From NCBI GenBank assembly GCA_040397785.1, contig JBBAVI010000018.1, positions 6,267-70,266 of the forward strand: DNA of 64,000 nucleotides. The letters are read 5' to 3'. Origin of the DNA: M3007 sp040397785. Its GTDB lineage: Bacteria; Bacteroidota; Bacteroidia; Chitinophagales; Saprospiraceae. The notes under the pieces are model-generated. The model had not been told where the DNA came from. It saw only the letters and a program-made list of their open reading frames with translations, and ran no database searches. The number at the start of each line of letters is the position of its first letter. Positions within the stretch are counted from its first letter, which is position 1. Positions 17,334 to 26,743 of this stretch are shown here, in pieces. The position numbers and the translations under genes are program-made.

Positions 17334-18194
17334 ATGTCCACAGCAGAAAATCAGCATGATCCCATCAAACAAGTAGACCTGGATGCCGTTGCTCAGGAGA
17401 ACGTCTTGCGCGAAAAGGCCGCCAAAGACCGTATTACAAGCGACTGGCTGCCCCGGTACACCGGTATGTCGTTGCAAGAATTTGGCAAGTATATTTTACT
17501 GGTCAATTTTAGCGGCTATGTAAAAATGTTTGCCGAAAAGCATCAAGTTCCCGTTTCCGGGCTCGAGCGACCCATGCAAGCCGCCACGGCCGAAAACATA
17601 ACCATCATCAATTTCGGGATTGGCAGCCCCAATGCAGGTTTGATCATCGATTTGTTGGAGGCCATACAGCCGCATGCCGTATTATTTTTAGGCAAGTGCG
17701 GTGGCCTTAAAACAGGTAAAAACAACATTGGCAACCTGATTTTGCCGATTGCTGCCATCCGGGGCGAAGGAACCAGCAATGACTATTTACCGCCGGAAGT
17801 GCCAGCATTGCCAGCATTTGCCTTGCAAAAGGCCGTTTCAACCACCATCCGCGATTACGAGCAGGACTATTGGACGGGCGTCGTGTACACCACCAACAAA
17901 AGGGTGTGGGAGCATCGGGAAGATTTCAAACAACGCCTGCGCGACCTGCGCTGCATTGCGATCGATATGGAAACAGCCACCATTTTTGTTGCCGCGTTTA
18001 AAAATAAAATAGCCGCCGGCGCACTCCTGCTCGTGAGCGATATGCCGATGACCACAGAAGGCATCAAAACCCAGGAGAGCGATAAAGCTGTTACGGCAAA
18101 ATACGCAGATATCCATCTCAACATTGGCGTCGATTCCTTAAAACAACTGATTACCAGGGGTCAAACAGTAAAACACCTCAAATTTGATCTTTAA
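17334..18194 (+). CDS. amn: AMP nucleosidase
   Basis: The 286-residue protein belongs to the nucleoside phosphorylase (PNP/UDP) superfamily, in the short AMP nucleosidase form common in Bacteroidota. Typical segments are INFGIGSPNAGLIIDLLE, VLFLGKCGGLK, LPIAAIRGEGTSNDY and IAIDMETATIFVAA. The last contains the Met-Glu pair that holds the ribose. LLLVSDMPMTTEGIKT carries the catalytic Asp. It splits AMP into adenine and ribose 5-phosphate in the cytoplasm, adjusting the adenylate pool. It lies 22 bp after the GH3 fusion gene on the same strand and may be co-transcribed with it. Confidence 0.92.
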   Translation: MSTAENQHDPIKQVDLDAVAQENVLREKAAKDRITSDWLPRYTGMSLQEFGKYILLVNFSGYVKMFAEKHQVPVSGLERPMQAATAENITIINFGIGSPNAGLIIDLLEAIQPHAVLFLGKCGGLKTGKNNIGNLILPIAAIRGEGTSNDYLPPEVPALPAFALQKAVSTTIRDYEQDYWTGVVYTTNKRVWEHREDFKQRLRDLRCIAIDMETATIFVAAFKNKIAAGALLLVSDMPMTTEGIKTQESDKAVTAKYADIHLNIGVDSLKQLITRGQTVKHLKFDL

Positions 18195-18302
18195 AAACCA
18201 ATCTTTCATTTTTTACTGAAAATATTGAACAACTATAAAACTGCGGTGTTTTTTTAGTGGGTGCCTTCATATTAGGTCTCCAATCACCTAAAAAAGATCC
18301 AT

Positions 18303-18878
18303 ATGGTCCGCTTATTTAAGCCTTCAAGATCCAAGGTTGCGCAGTTTATTGCAAAAGAGGAACCGCTTGCCTTCAGTTACCCCATGGTGGGCGCTACCCA
18401 AACAGCCTCAGCGCCGCCCAACTTTGATGTTGATAAAAACTTGTTTCTGTTGGGTGAAGGGAATAAAGCCTGGGAGGCTGCTAAACTTGCAGTACAGCAA
18501 TGGGTTATGTTTCCGGCACCCTGGACCCAAATAGCACCGGAGTATGCGCCTATTCAAACCAACCAAACCATCGCCATGCTTGCCCGGGTCATGGGGATGT
18601 GGTGGATCAATTCTTGCAGGATTGTGTACGTGATTGATGAGTCGAATCGTTTTGGGTTTGCTTATGGTACCCTGCCCGGGCATGCAGAACGAGGCGAAGA
18701 ACTATTTTTAGTAGAACGCGACGAAACCGGAAAAGTCTATTACCGACTTGAAGCCTTTTCTCGTCCACGTCATTTGCTGGCAAGACTCACCTACCCTTTG
18801 CCCCGTGTTTTTCAGCGAAAATTCCAGCGTGACTCCAAGGCTGCGATGGTTGAATTTGTCCAAAAAGCCAGCCTATGA
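18303..18878 (+). CDS. DUF1990 (UPF0548) family protein
   Basis: The 191-residue protein matches the DUF1990 family along its length. Signs are the opening FSYPMVGAT, then NLFLLGEGNKAWEAAKLAVQ with the W-x-M-F segment, the central MWWINSCRIVYVIDE, and RFGFAYGTLPGHAERGEE. The C terminus ends RPRHLLARLTYPLPRVFQR. The biochemical function of the family is not established; the fold is thought to be a START/Bet v 1-like ligand-binding barrel, which I recall with only moderate certainty. The stop overlaps the next start by 4 bp (ATGA), so translation of the YndJ-like gene is coupled. The pairing with YndJ suggests a shared membrane-related role. Confidence 0.85.
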   Translation: MVRLFKPSRSKVAQFIAKEEPLAFSYPMVGATQTASAPPNFDVDKNLFLLGEGNKAWEAAKLAVQQWVMFPAPWTQIAPEYAPIQTNQTIAMLARVMGMWWINSCRIVYVIDESNRFGFAYGTLPGHAERGEELFLVERDETGKVYYRLEAFSRPRHLLARLTYPLPRVFQRKFQRDSKAAMVEFVQKASL

Positions 18879-19777
18879 AACCCTTTATTGGTCCTTTTGC
18901 CTGGTGTATTTTCCTTTTAATGGCGGGACTCCCCTGGTTACAATCGCATTGGGAAGGTGCTTTGGTTGTATTTGCGGCCCTTGTTTTGGTTCCGTTGGGA
19001 TTTGAATTATTGAAATTACCGTGGCGGAATACCAATTGGATCGCTGTTTTTGGCCTTTTACTGGCCTATTTATTATATCCTAATCCTTATGCAGCCATTT
19101 TGGCGCTTCCTTATTTGGCCATTGCGGCTAGGACAAGCCTCCAGTTTTTTATCCAGGTATTTTCCAATCCAGCGCGCAGCCTTGGAAAAGTAGTGGAATG
19201 TGCAGCCTTAATTTATTGGACGGTTGGGGCGGTTTGGTCGCTCTGTTGGCTTGCTCAAATTGCTCCTTTGGGATTTGATGCGACCATTGTTGGGCTTACG
19301 GCTGCGCATTTTCACCTGGCGGGTTTTGTGCTTACACTTATTGTTGCCATCCTCTATCAATCCGATCGATCCCCGTTTAACCGAATACTTGCGTGCGCTT
19401 CCCTGTTCGGAATGCCCTTGGTAGCAACCGGCATAACCCTTACCAAGTTAGGCTATAGTCCAGTGATTGAATGGATTGCGGGAATTGGCTTTGCGGTTAT
19501 GGCGTTGGGCGTCGTATTTCAGCAACTGCGTTTGGTTTTTAACACCAATATGCCGCCCACTGCGCGGTGGTTATGGGGCGCCGGCGCATTGTGTTTATGC
19601 GCCGGCGCTACCTTGGCGAGTTTATACGCCCTTCGATTTGTGTACCCGATCAATTGGGTAAATATTCCGAATATGAAAATCTGGCATGGCAGCCTGAACA
19701 CCCTTGGATTTGCCTGGGCAAGTTTGTCGGGTTGGGCTTACCTGCATCGAATGCTTTCTACGATGCGCTTATTTTAA
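18875..19777 (+). CDS. YndJ-family integral membrane protein
   Basis: The 300-residue protein has eight or so hydrophobic helices and no soluble domain. The stretch LGFDATIVGLTAAHFHLAGF is the diagnostic core of the YndJ family, with paired histidines in a membrane helix. Several firmicute and actinobacterial YndJ proteins also carry this AHFH motif. Two intramembrane histidines could bind a metal or haem, but that is inference. It overlaps the DUF1990 gene by 4 bp and stops 2 bp before the convergent C25 peptidase gene. No substrate or partner is known to me. Confidence 0.75.
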   Translation: MKPFIGPFAWCIFLLMAGLPWLQSHWEGALVVFAALVLVPLGFELLKLPWRNTNWIAVFGLLLAYLLYPNPYAAILALPYLAIAARTSLQFFIQVFSNPARSLGKVVECAALIYWTVGAVWSLCWLAQIAPLGFDATIVGLTAAHFHLAGFVLTLIVAILYQSDRSPFNRILACASLFGMPLVATGITLTKLGYSPVIEWIAGIGFAVMALGVVFQQLRLVFNTNMPPTARWLWGAGALCLCAGATLASLYALRFVYPINWVNIPNMKIWHGSLNTLGFAWASLSGWAYLHRMLSTMRLF

Positions 19778-19779
19778 AA

Positions 19780-22700
19780 TCAATTTGATTTGACCAGTTT
19801 TAACATTTTTCTGCTGTTATCGGACTGCAATTCAAGGTAATACATACCTGGAGTCAATCCATTTAAGTCAAGTGCTACCTTGTATTTACCTTCCAGGAAT
19901 AATTCCTCAGAAGCATAAATACGCACTATCCGTCCTACACAATCATATAAAGTAAGGTTTGCTTGTTGAGCAGTGGGCATTTCTACTTGCAACCACGTTT
20001 GGCGACCATTGCTCGGGTTAGGGGCAATCGTAGCCTGCCAATCGCCTTCCAATGGGTTGTTCGTTGCCACTACGATCTGGTAAGGCGGCATAGAAATATC
20101 ATCTACCCAAACACGATCAAAGCCTTGGTTGCCAATTTCATCCTTTTTATAAATCCAACTCAGGGTGTGTACCCCTGCTGAAATTGGAAAACTTACCAGA
20201 CTCCACGCAATGTCACCGCTCCATTTTTCAATTTCAACGCCATCTATTGAAAAGATAAGAAAATCAAATTCTTCTTCAGTGTTGACCCGGCGCGCGAAAC
20301 TAATATCGCCATCTACTGCAAAATCGAGCGTCATCAGCATTTCTGATTGCTGGTTGTGGGTGATGGTGCCAGAGCGTGCACAATAACCACCAGAAAAAGT
20401 ATTTCCAGCAGTAATGACCCAGGGTTTATTCCCGCCCATTACCCATGGATAAACCGTAAAATTATACGATTCAAAATCTTCTACAATCGGGTTAATCAAG
20501 AATGCGTCGAAGGTTGTGCTGGCGTTGTAGTTGCCTGCGTTCACTTCATAACTTAATTCGGCCAGCACTACTTTTGGAGCATTTGCGGCAATTGATACGT
20601 AAAAAGTGGCATCGGCGGTACCCGTCACAGCATCCAGCGCACCCAATTGGAAGGCATCACTGATGCTCAACCAGGGAGAGGTCGTGGTTAGTTTGCCGGT
20701 TGCCCAAGGGCTTTTACTTTGCCCGATATTCAAGTTTTTGATCGTCACCGTAGCAACCTCGCCACTTTCGAAGCGGCCATCTCCGTCGCCTTGTAAATCG
20801 AGCATGGTGAAAGTACCCACTTCCAGTTTTGGTGCTTGAAGCACAACCTGTACCGGCACTTCCAATGTTTGACCACTTTCGAAAGAAATACTCAATTTGA
20901 ATTTTACCACATAACCATCCGCAACATCGTCCTTTACGGTAAATGTAAATGCGGCTATATTTTCCTTCACCGTGCCAGCATCAAGGTCGCCAAACAATTC
21001 GGTTGCATCCGTAATCACTACTTGGTCATCTTCGGTACTTAATAAAGCGGTCGTTGCGTTGGCAATTTGTCCACCAGCATTCAACAAACTTACGTTAAAT
21101 GCCACCGTTTCTCCATAATCTGCATATTGGTTGTTGTTTCCTGTTAGCGCATCATCCAGCACAACACTTTGGTTTACTACATACGGACCAGCAATAGTGG
21201 CCGATTGTAAAACACCTTGATATGGAATAAAATTGAACTGACTTACGGTAAGCATCACCTCTGAAACATCAATCAGTGCAGGAAATTGCAAGGTAGCAAT
21301 GCCCCCTTCCACATATGCCACGGCCACTACCTGATCGTTTTGATACATTGCTACGAGCGCGCCTTCCTGCGCACAAGCCACCGTCAAACTTGTAGAACCA
21401 ACCACAAATTCTGCGGGGTGATTGACGGTTAATGTTTGCGGCAAACGCGTACGTGGCACCGTGGTTGGATCAAAAAACGGGTTCCAAACATCTGCCATGT
21501 CAATACCGCCCTGTCCATATGCCGCAATCATCAAAGCATTGCCAAAAGCAGCCATTGCACCTAAATTCGGGTGCAACGTTACGCCGTCTGCATCTACCAG
21601 ATATTGATTCATGCCATCCTGCCCTTCCATCGGTGGGGCCCAACTCTGAAAATCGCTCGAAAACAAGCCTGCAATACCACCATAAGGCGTACCACTTGAA
21701 AGATCCCCGGCGCGCTGAAATGCCTCGCCCAAGCAGTCGCCACCACCATTATTGGTAAAATTACCGGCACAACAAGCCACGGCAACCACGATTGGGTACC
21801 GGTGCACATTGCGCAGGGTTGCAACGGCTTCTGTGTTAAAATTACCACTTGCCAAGCCTTGCTCCCAGCCATGTCCGGTATAATTGTACAAACTCACCCC
21901 GCGGCTGTTCATCAGCGCTACCAATTCGGTATTTTCAGGGCTGGTTGGTTTATCTGAAGATTCATCGCCGGGTGTTGGAGAAATCGCAGTTTGATCACCA
22001 TCATAAAATTCCCAGTACTTTTCATAGCCATCGGCCAAATGTTTCTGTTTCCATTCATTGCCGTGCTCATAGTCGGCCTGGTTGTCATCGCCAATACCCT
22101 GACCCTCCGCCGAACAAGATGCCATACCCGTTGCGCACCAGTTGGCCTCGGCATCAACCAAGGGTGATTTTTCATATTCGAGGTTGCGCTGTACCATAAT
22201 TTTCAGCTGATCCAGGTTTGCAGCATGAAAGCGGCCCACCAAAATTTCCGGAAAATGGTCGTCGCCTTCCATGTAACCCAGGCAATTGTCGCACGAATAG
22301 GTGCTGCCCGGACGAACCAGCGGCACCAAAGAATATTCATCGCCTACCAGCAATAAGTAACTGATACCATGTTCAGTGTAGTAGTTTTTTACAAAATTAA
22401 ACAAGGCCGACGAATCCTGCCCACCCACTTCAGAGGCCGAAACCACCGTGGTTTGGATGCCCGATTGGCGTTTCCAGCGCACATATTCTTCCAGTCCCGG
22501 AACCAGGTCATCCTTTGCAATAACCAGCAATTGCTCTGGATTTTGCACCGATCTACTGGAACTTACAAACCCTGCTTTATAGTTTAAAAACAACTTCTGG
22601 TACATATCGCGAAACACCCGACTGGAGCCTTTTTCAATAGAACGGCCCATTTCATTGACGCCCGGTGTAGCAGTTTGTTTTATTCGAATCGTTATTTTTG

Positions 22701-23232
22701 TGTACACCCGAAGTACTTTTTGTACCGGATTATATTGCACCGGGTGGATCCAGAACGCTTGTCCGCGCACATCCCGCAGGATGAACGGATCTTGTTGGGA
22801 CACCAAATTTTGCGGGAAAAATACGTCATGCTCGTATTTCGAACCAAACGTATACGGAACCGTTGCCGGATCGATGGTTCGGAGCAGGTTGCCTTTGGAG
22901 GGCGCAACAAGCACCCCTGGGAAATCCTGAAATTCGGATTCAGCAACCACAACTTCCATACTGCCTTGGGCAGGAATCATCAAAGTAGCCGCTACTTTGG
23001 GCAAATCTGGCGTACCCGCCTCCAACATGGGCGTGCCTTTATCCACTTGAATGATATAAGCGGTGCCCTTTTCTGTTGTCACTGCATATTGATTTACACC
23101 AGATAAGGTGTATTGAATGGTCGACTCAGAAAGCGTTGGCGCTTGTACCACCAATCGACTTTGACTGGTTACCTGACCGATCATCGCGGTGATAGAAAGA
23201 CAGTACAACAAAAAGGTAATTAAATTTTTCAT
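19780..23232 (-). CDS. Gingipain-like C25 cysteine peptidase with T9SS sorting domain
   Basis: I chose the ATG at 23232 (1150 residues) because it gives the signal peptide MKNLITFLLYCLSITAMIG. The longer frame to 23325 would overlap the upstream gene. A gingipain propeptide-like region (about 25-230) precedes the C25 catalytic domain (about 240-620). Key residues are His454 in YNYTGHGWEQG and Cys487 in VACCAGNF; their 33-residue spacing equals that of the gingipain RgpB dyad. CARDB/Ig-like domains follow (about 680-900), then a jelly-roll-like segment. The end is a type A T9SS tail (NPSNGRQTW ... LTPGMYYLELQSDNSRKMLK). It should be a secreted or surface protease. Confidence 0.92.
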   Translation of the reverse strand: MKNLITFLLYCLSITAMIGQVTSQSRLVVQAPTLSESTIQYTLSGVNQYAVTTEKGTAYIIQVDKGTPMLEAGTPDLPKVAATLMIPAQGSMEVVVAESEFQDFPGVLVAPSKGNLLRTIDPATVPYTFGSKYEHDVFFPQNLVSQQDPFILRDVRGQAFWIHPVQYNPVQKVLRVYTKITIRIKQTATPGVNEMGRSIEKGSSRVFRDMYQKLFLNYKAGFVSSSRSVQNPEQLLVIAKDDLVPGLEEYVRWKRQSGIQTTVVSASEVGGQDSSALFNFVKNYYTEHGISYLLLVGDEYSLVPLVRPGSTYSCDNCLGYMEGDDHFPEILVGRFHAANLDQLKIMVQRNLEYEKSPLVDAEANWCATGMASCSAEGQGIGDDNQADYEHGNEWKQKHLADGYEKYWEFYDGDQTAISPTPGDESSDKPTSPENTELVALMNSRGVSLYNYTGHGWEQGLASGNFNTEAVATLRNVHRYPIVVAVACCAGNFTNNGGGDCLGEAFQRAGDLSSGTPYGGIAGLFSSDFQSWAPPMEGQDGMNQYLVDADGVTLHPNLGAMAAFGNALMIAAYGQGGIDMADVWNPFFDPTTVPRTRLPQTLTVNHPAEFVVGSTSLTVACAQEGALVAMYQNDQVVAVAYVEGGIATLQFPALIDVSEVMLTVSQFNFIPYQGVLQSATIAGPYVVNQSVVLDDALTGNNNQYADYGETVAFNVSLLNAGGQIANATTALLSTEDDQVVITDATELFGDLDAGTVKENIAAFTFTVKDDVADGYVVKFKLSISFESGQTLEVPVQVVLQAPKLEVGTFTMLDLQGDGDGRFESGEVATVTIKNLNIGQSKSPWATGKLTTTSPWLSISDAFQLGALDAVTGTADATFYVSIAANAPKVVLAELSYEVNAGNYNASTTFDAFLINPIVEDFESYNFTVYPWVMGGNKPWVITAGNTFSGGYCARSGTITHNQQSEMLMTLDFAVDGDISFARRVNTEEEFDFLIFSIDGVEIEKWSGDIAWSLVSFPISAGVHTLSWIYKKDEIGNQGFDRVWVDDISMPPYQIVVATNNPLEGDWQATIAPNPSNGRQTWLQVEMPTAQQANLTLYDCVGRIVRIYASEELFLEGKYKVALDLNGLTPGMYYLELQSDNSRKMLKLVKSN

Positions 23233-23290
23233 GCGTAACGCTTTATTGGCTGAAATAATAATGGGTAGACAACTGGTAGGGCAAGATCCC

Positions 23291-23965
23291 CTATTTTTGG
23301 ACAATGAGTGTTTGATACTTGCCATTTATCCGTAAAAAATAGACACCTGGCGCAAGCGGATCGATCAAAATTTGGGCTGCGGTTTCTGGCTCAAATACTT
23401 GCGTAGCCAACAAACGCCCGGTTTGATCGCTCAAATAGGCCATGGTAGCATACGCTGTTCTGTTTTCTACTAAAAAAACGCCATTCGACGGATTTGGATA
23501 CACAGCAAATACCTGATTGTCAGGCGTCCGTGTACTGCTTACGCCACTGGTGTGCAAATCGTAATACACATCCACAAAATTGCTGGTATTGCCTTCTTCT
23601 GAAACGCGAAACCAAAACCACGCAGCACCTTCCACCGCCCCGGGCTGCACAATTAATTTCAAATAAGGTTGAATGGTATCATGTACCCAATGCATTAATG
23701 CGGTGTTGGGAATATTGATATAACAGGTCCCATAATCACAAATATCGGCATCCCAACCTTGGGGCATGCTAGCCTCTAACTTGCGCCAACGCAGCAAAAG
23801 AGAATCCCCCGATGGATTATCGAAATGGATAAAACACAAATTCGCCTGATTGAGCGCAACCTGTTGCGTGTACAGGGGGCCTGGATTGGCAAAAAAAGTT
23901 TGTGCCTGCATGGTGGAAGCCAAACAAATGCAACAGTATAAAAACAGGGTTTGTAATTTTTTCAA
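23291..23965 (-). CDS. Small T9SS-secreted protein of unknown function
   Basis: No ATG is available in this frame near the N terminus. A TTG at 23965 gives (M)KKLQTLFLYCCICLA ... MQAQ, a clean signal peptide; a TTG at 23989 would add eight residues. The mature part (about 200 residues) has a beta-rich domain with four cysteines (ICDYGTCY and others) and no motif I recognise. The C terminus is a type A T9SS sorting domain (VYPNPSNGVFLVE ... LAPGVYFLRINGKYQTLIVQK). It ends 58 bp upstream of the C25 peptidase start on the same strand, so the two are probably co-transcribed and co-secreted. Confidence 0.78.
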   Translation of the reverse strand: MKKLQTLFLYCCICLASTMQAQTFFANPGPLYTQQVALNQANLCFIHFDNPSGDSLLLRWRKLEASMPQGWDADICDYGTCYINIPNTALMHWVHDTIQPYLKLIVQPGAVEGAAWFWFRVSEEGNTSNFVDVYYDLHTSGVSSTRTPDNQVFAVYPNPSNGVFLVENRTAYATMAYLSDQTGRLLATQVFEPETAAQILIDPLAPGVYFLRINGKYQTLIVQK

Positions 23966-24092
23966 AGCAAAAGGTTTTCGTTTGCACAATTATGCGCATC
24001 GAAAGTACAGATTTCCCTCAAAATGCCAATATAAATTTTTGCAAATAACCGACCAAGTACCTGATTATTAGGCCAACGCAATTTTTTAACGA

Positions 24093-26147
24093 TTAAACCT
24101 GGCAGCGTACCATGGTTAAAATCGTAGCAATTGCAACGGTTTCGCCGGTTTCATCGTACACATCAACCAGCCATTTCACAATGCCGCGCGGAATTGCAGC
24201 AATACCTTCGCGGCTTGGATCATATTCCTGTTCGGACTTTTCTTTTACCGTCAGTTTTACCCCGATGGTCATACCTGGGTATACGGGTTTAACAAACCGG
24301 CATTCTTCCAAGCCATAATTGAGCAAAACGGGCCCTTTTTTAGCATCCACAAACAATCCAGCGGCTTTAGACAAGATAAAATAGCCATGCGCCACCCGCC
24401 CCGTGAAGGGCGTGCCTTTCAGGGCCGTTTCATCCATGTGTGCGTAGAAATTATCCCCACTTACATTGGCAAAATTATGGATGTCCGCTATACTGATGGT
24501 ATGCTTGGCCGTAATTAAGGTTTCGCCGATAAACAGTTCTTCAAAATACTTACGAAATGGATGTACCGGTGTTTCGGTTTGCGCTGCCCCCACCTGAAAT
24601 TGCCGGGTCACATTGGTTATATCGGTTGGATGTCCTTGAATAGCAGTACGTTGCATATAATGAAACACCCCGCGCATACCGCCCATTTCTTCCCCGCCAC
24701 CAGCATGTCCGGGTCCGCCATGTACCAGTAAAGGCATCGGCGAACCGTGTCCGGTACTTTCCTTTGCCGATGCGCGGTTGAGCATCAAAATACGGCCATG
24801 AAACGCTGCAGCTTCGGTAATGTACTCCCGTTGAATTTTTGGATCGAAGGTGCAAATGGTGCTCACCAACGAACCTTTGCCCATTTGTGCAAGTTCAATG
24901 GCTTCTTCCAGGTCTCTATAAGGCATCAAAGTACTCACAGGGCCAAAACACTCGGTTTCATGCGAAAGCACGGTTTCCAGAGGTTTGGCATTGAGCATCA
25001 AAACGGGCGACATAAACGCACCTTGCGCGCGATTGCCACCGATTACTTGTAGTTCTGTTTGATTACCGTATATAATAGGTGTAAATGCGCTAAGTTGTGC
25101 CAGTTTCTCCTGCACCCGATCCAGTTGCTGGCGGTTGATCAGCGCGCCCATGCGTACCCCTTCCTGGGACGGATCGCCTACCACCGTTTTGGCCAATTCT
25201 TTGGTAAGCGCTTGTTGCACCGCTTCGAGTAAAGATTCTGGAACGATAATTCTGCGCACCGCCGTACATTTTTGCCCGGCTTTGGTCACCATTTCACGAC
25301 GCACCTCTTTAATAAATAAATCGAATTCGGGGGTTCCGGGTACCGCATCTGTGCCTAAAATAGCCGCATTAAGCGAGTCGGCTTCCATGTTGAAAGGCAC
25401 ACTGTGTTGTACAATGGAGGGTGCTACCCGCAATTTTTTGCCCGTTTCGGCACTTCCTGTAAAGGTAACCACGTCCTGCGCGCTTAATTCATCGAGCAAT
25501 CCCCTGCCTGATCCCACAATTAATTGCAGAGCGCCTTCGGGCAAAATACCCGATGCCGCAATATCGCGCACCATTGCTTCCGTCAAAAAAGAAGTTTGCT
25601 CACTGGCTTTTACGACCGCAGGCACGCCCGCCAGCAAATTGACTGCAATTTTCTCGAGCATGCCCCAAATCGGAAAGTTGAAGGCATTGATATGAATAGC
25701 CACACCGTGCTTGGGCGTCAGGATATGATGCCCGATAAACCCATTTTCTTTAGATAAACGCACCGATTCGGACTCTACAAAAAAAGTTTCATTCGGAAAT
25801 CGGCGACGCAAGCTACTATAAGCAAATAAGTTACCAATACCGCCTTCAATATCCACCCACGAATCCTGGCGGGTGGCGCCCGTCAAGTGGCTCACTGCGT
25901 AATATTGCTCTTTGCGCTCCATCAGGTACATTGCCAGACTTTTGAGCATGCGACCGCGCGTATGAAAGTCCATACGCCTCAACACTTTACCACCTTTTTT
26001 CCGGCCAAAATCCAAGATTTCCCGATAATCCAGGCCTTCGCTGTGCACCATACTGATTACTTCACCAGTGTATGCGTTAAACTGAGGAATTCCTGCTCCG
26101 GATCCGCTAATCCATTGCCCGAGGATATAATTTTGAATTGAATTCAT
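24093..26147 (-). CDS. paaZ: Bifunctional oxepin-CoA hydrolase / semialdehyde dehydrogenase PaaZ
   Basis: The start at 26147 gives MNSIQNYILGQWISG, the normal PaaZ N terminus (684 residues). An earlier in-frame ATG lies upstream of the promoter. Residues about 1-520 form an aldehyde dehydrogenase domain with FTGSAETGKKL (NAD(P)-binding), the EAD-type Glu in FNMEADSLNAA and the catalytic Cys in TKAGQKCTAVRR. Residues about 540-684 form a MaoC/R-hydratase hotdog domain (SGDNFYAHMDE ... VAHGYFILSKAAG). The enzyme opens the oxepin ring of the phenylacetate pathway and oxidises the resulting semialdehyde. No other paa gene is in the window. Family length and order are intact. Confidence 0.93.
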   Translation of the reverse strand: MNSIQNYILGQWISGSGAGIPQFNAYTGEVISMVHSEGLDYREILDFGRKKGGKVLRRMDFHTRGRMLKSLAMYLMERKEQYYAVSHLTGATRQDSWVDIEGGIGNLFAYSSLRRRFPNETFFVESESVRLSKENGFIGHHILTPKHGVAIHINAFNFPIWGMLEKIAVNLLAGVPAVVKASEQTSFLTEAMVRDIAASGILPEGALQLIVGSGRGLLDELSAQDVVTFTGSAETGKKLRVAPSIVQHSVPFNMEADSLNAAILGTDAVPGTPEFDLFIKEVRREMVTKAGQKCTAVRRIIVPESLLEAVQQALTKELAKTVVGDPSQEGVRMGALINRQQLDRVQEKLAQLSAFTPIIYGNQTELQVIGGNRAQGAFMSPVLMLNAKPLETVLSHETECFGPVSTLMPYRDLEEAIELAQMGKGSLVSTICTFDPKIQREYITEAAAFHGRILMLNRASAKESTGHGSPMPLLVHGGPGHAGGGEEMGGMRGVFHYMQRTAIQGHPTDITNVTRQFQVGAAQTETPVHPFRKYFEELFIGETLITAKHTISIADIHNFANVSGDNFYAHMDETALKGTPFTGRVAHGYFILSKAAGLFVDAKKGPVLLNYGLEECRFVKPVYPGMTIGVKLTVKEKSEQEYDPSREGIAAIPRGIVKWLVDVYDETGETVAIATILTMVRCQV

Positions 26148-26175
26148 CGTTTTTTTACTTTTAAAATAGACGTGG

Positions 26176-26205
26176 CAAAAATAGCCATTTGCCCCACAAT
26201 GCAAC
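26176..26205 (-). promoter_or_regulatory. Promoter of paaZ
   Basis: TATTTTTG (26176-26183, minus strand) is a perfect -7 box, with GTTG, one base off TTTG, 18 nt upstream at 26202-26205. The predicted start is near 26170, giving a leader of about 23 nt and excluding the longer paaZ reading frame. It overlaps the start of the divergent small membrane protein gene. Confidence 0.6.
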
Positions 26206-26209
26206 CTGT

Positions 26210-26743
26210 ATGACGCAACCGATTATTGATGATCCCCTGGAAAAACCGTTTACAAAAACAGAGCAAGACCGGGTCCAGTTATGGACCATGGTAACCTTAG
26301 GTATGGCAATCGCATTGCTGGGCAACAACTTACGCGTTTTATACGATCCTTTCCCGATGTTTTGCGTAGATTTGAATGGCATTCAAATTGAAACCGATAC
26401 CGGCATTCATTTTTTAATCTTTACGTTTGGTATGCTGTTTTTTTCGCGCAATACACTCCAAATCCAGCCCAATTTTTCAAGTTTGCGAGCGGTCTGGCTA
26501 TCTTTTGCGAGTGGCTTTTTGGCTATTGTACTCTTTCGATCGGTCGATATATTTGTAACGTACAGTATCCAAGGCATTTGGCAACCACTCTTGCGTTCGG
26601 CGATCCTGATGGGGACATATTGTAGCGTAGTAAGTTTTCTTTATTTTAGTATAAAAAAAAGAGGTTCCCTAGTCATCGCACTCGCGGCATTGGCGTGCTG
26701 GGTGGTACTTTCCTGGGTTTTAAGCCATTTTTGGAAGGTTTAA
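26210..26743 (+). CDS. Small integral membrane protein of unknown function
   Basis: About 177 residues from the ATG at 26210; an in-frame ATG at 26189 would overlap the paaZ promoter. There are five hydrophobic segments (about 28-46, 68-85, 98-115, 122-142 and 152-172). No motif or family is recognisable to me. It starts divergently from paaZ and its stop overlaps the stop of the convergent histidine kinase gene by 3 bp. The gene is plausible because of length, codon pattern and tight packing, but its role is unknown. Confidence 0.65.
   Translation: MTQPIIDDPLEKPFTKTEQDRVQLWTMVTLGMAIALLGNNLRVLYDPFPMFCVDLNGIQIETDTGIHFLIFTFGMLFFSRNTLQIQPNFSSLRAVWLSFASGFLAIVLFRSVDIFVTYSIQGIWQPLLRSAILMGTYCSVVSFLYFSIKKRGSLVIALAALACWVVLSWVLSHFWKV

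Noticed and set aside
23233..23325. N-terminal extension of the C25 protease frame to 23325
   Set aside because: It overlaps the upstream T9SS gene and hides the signal peptide that begins at the ATG at 23232.
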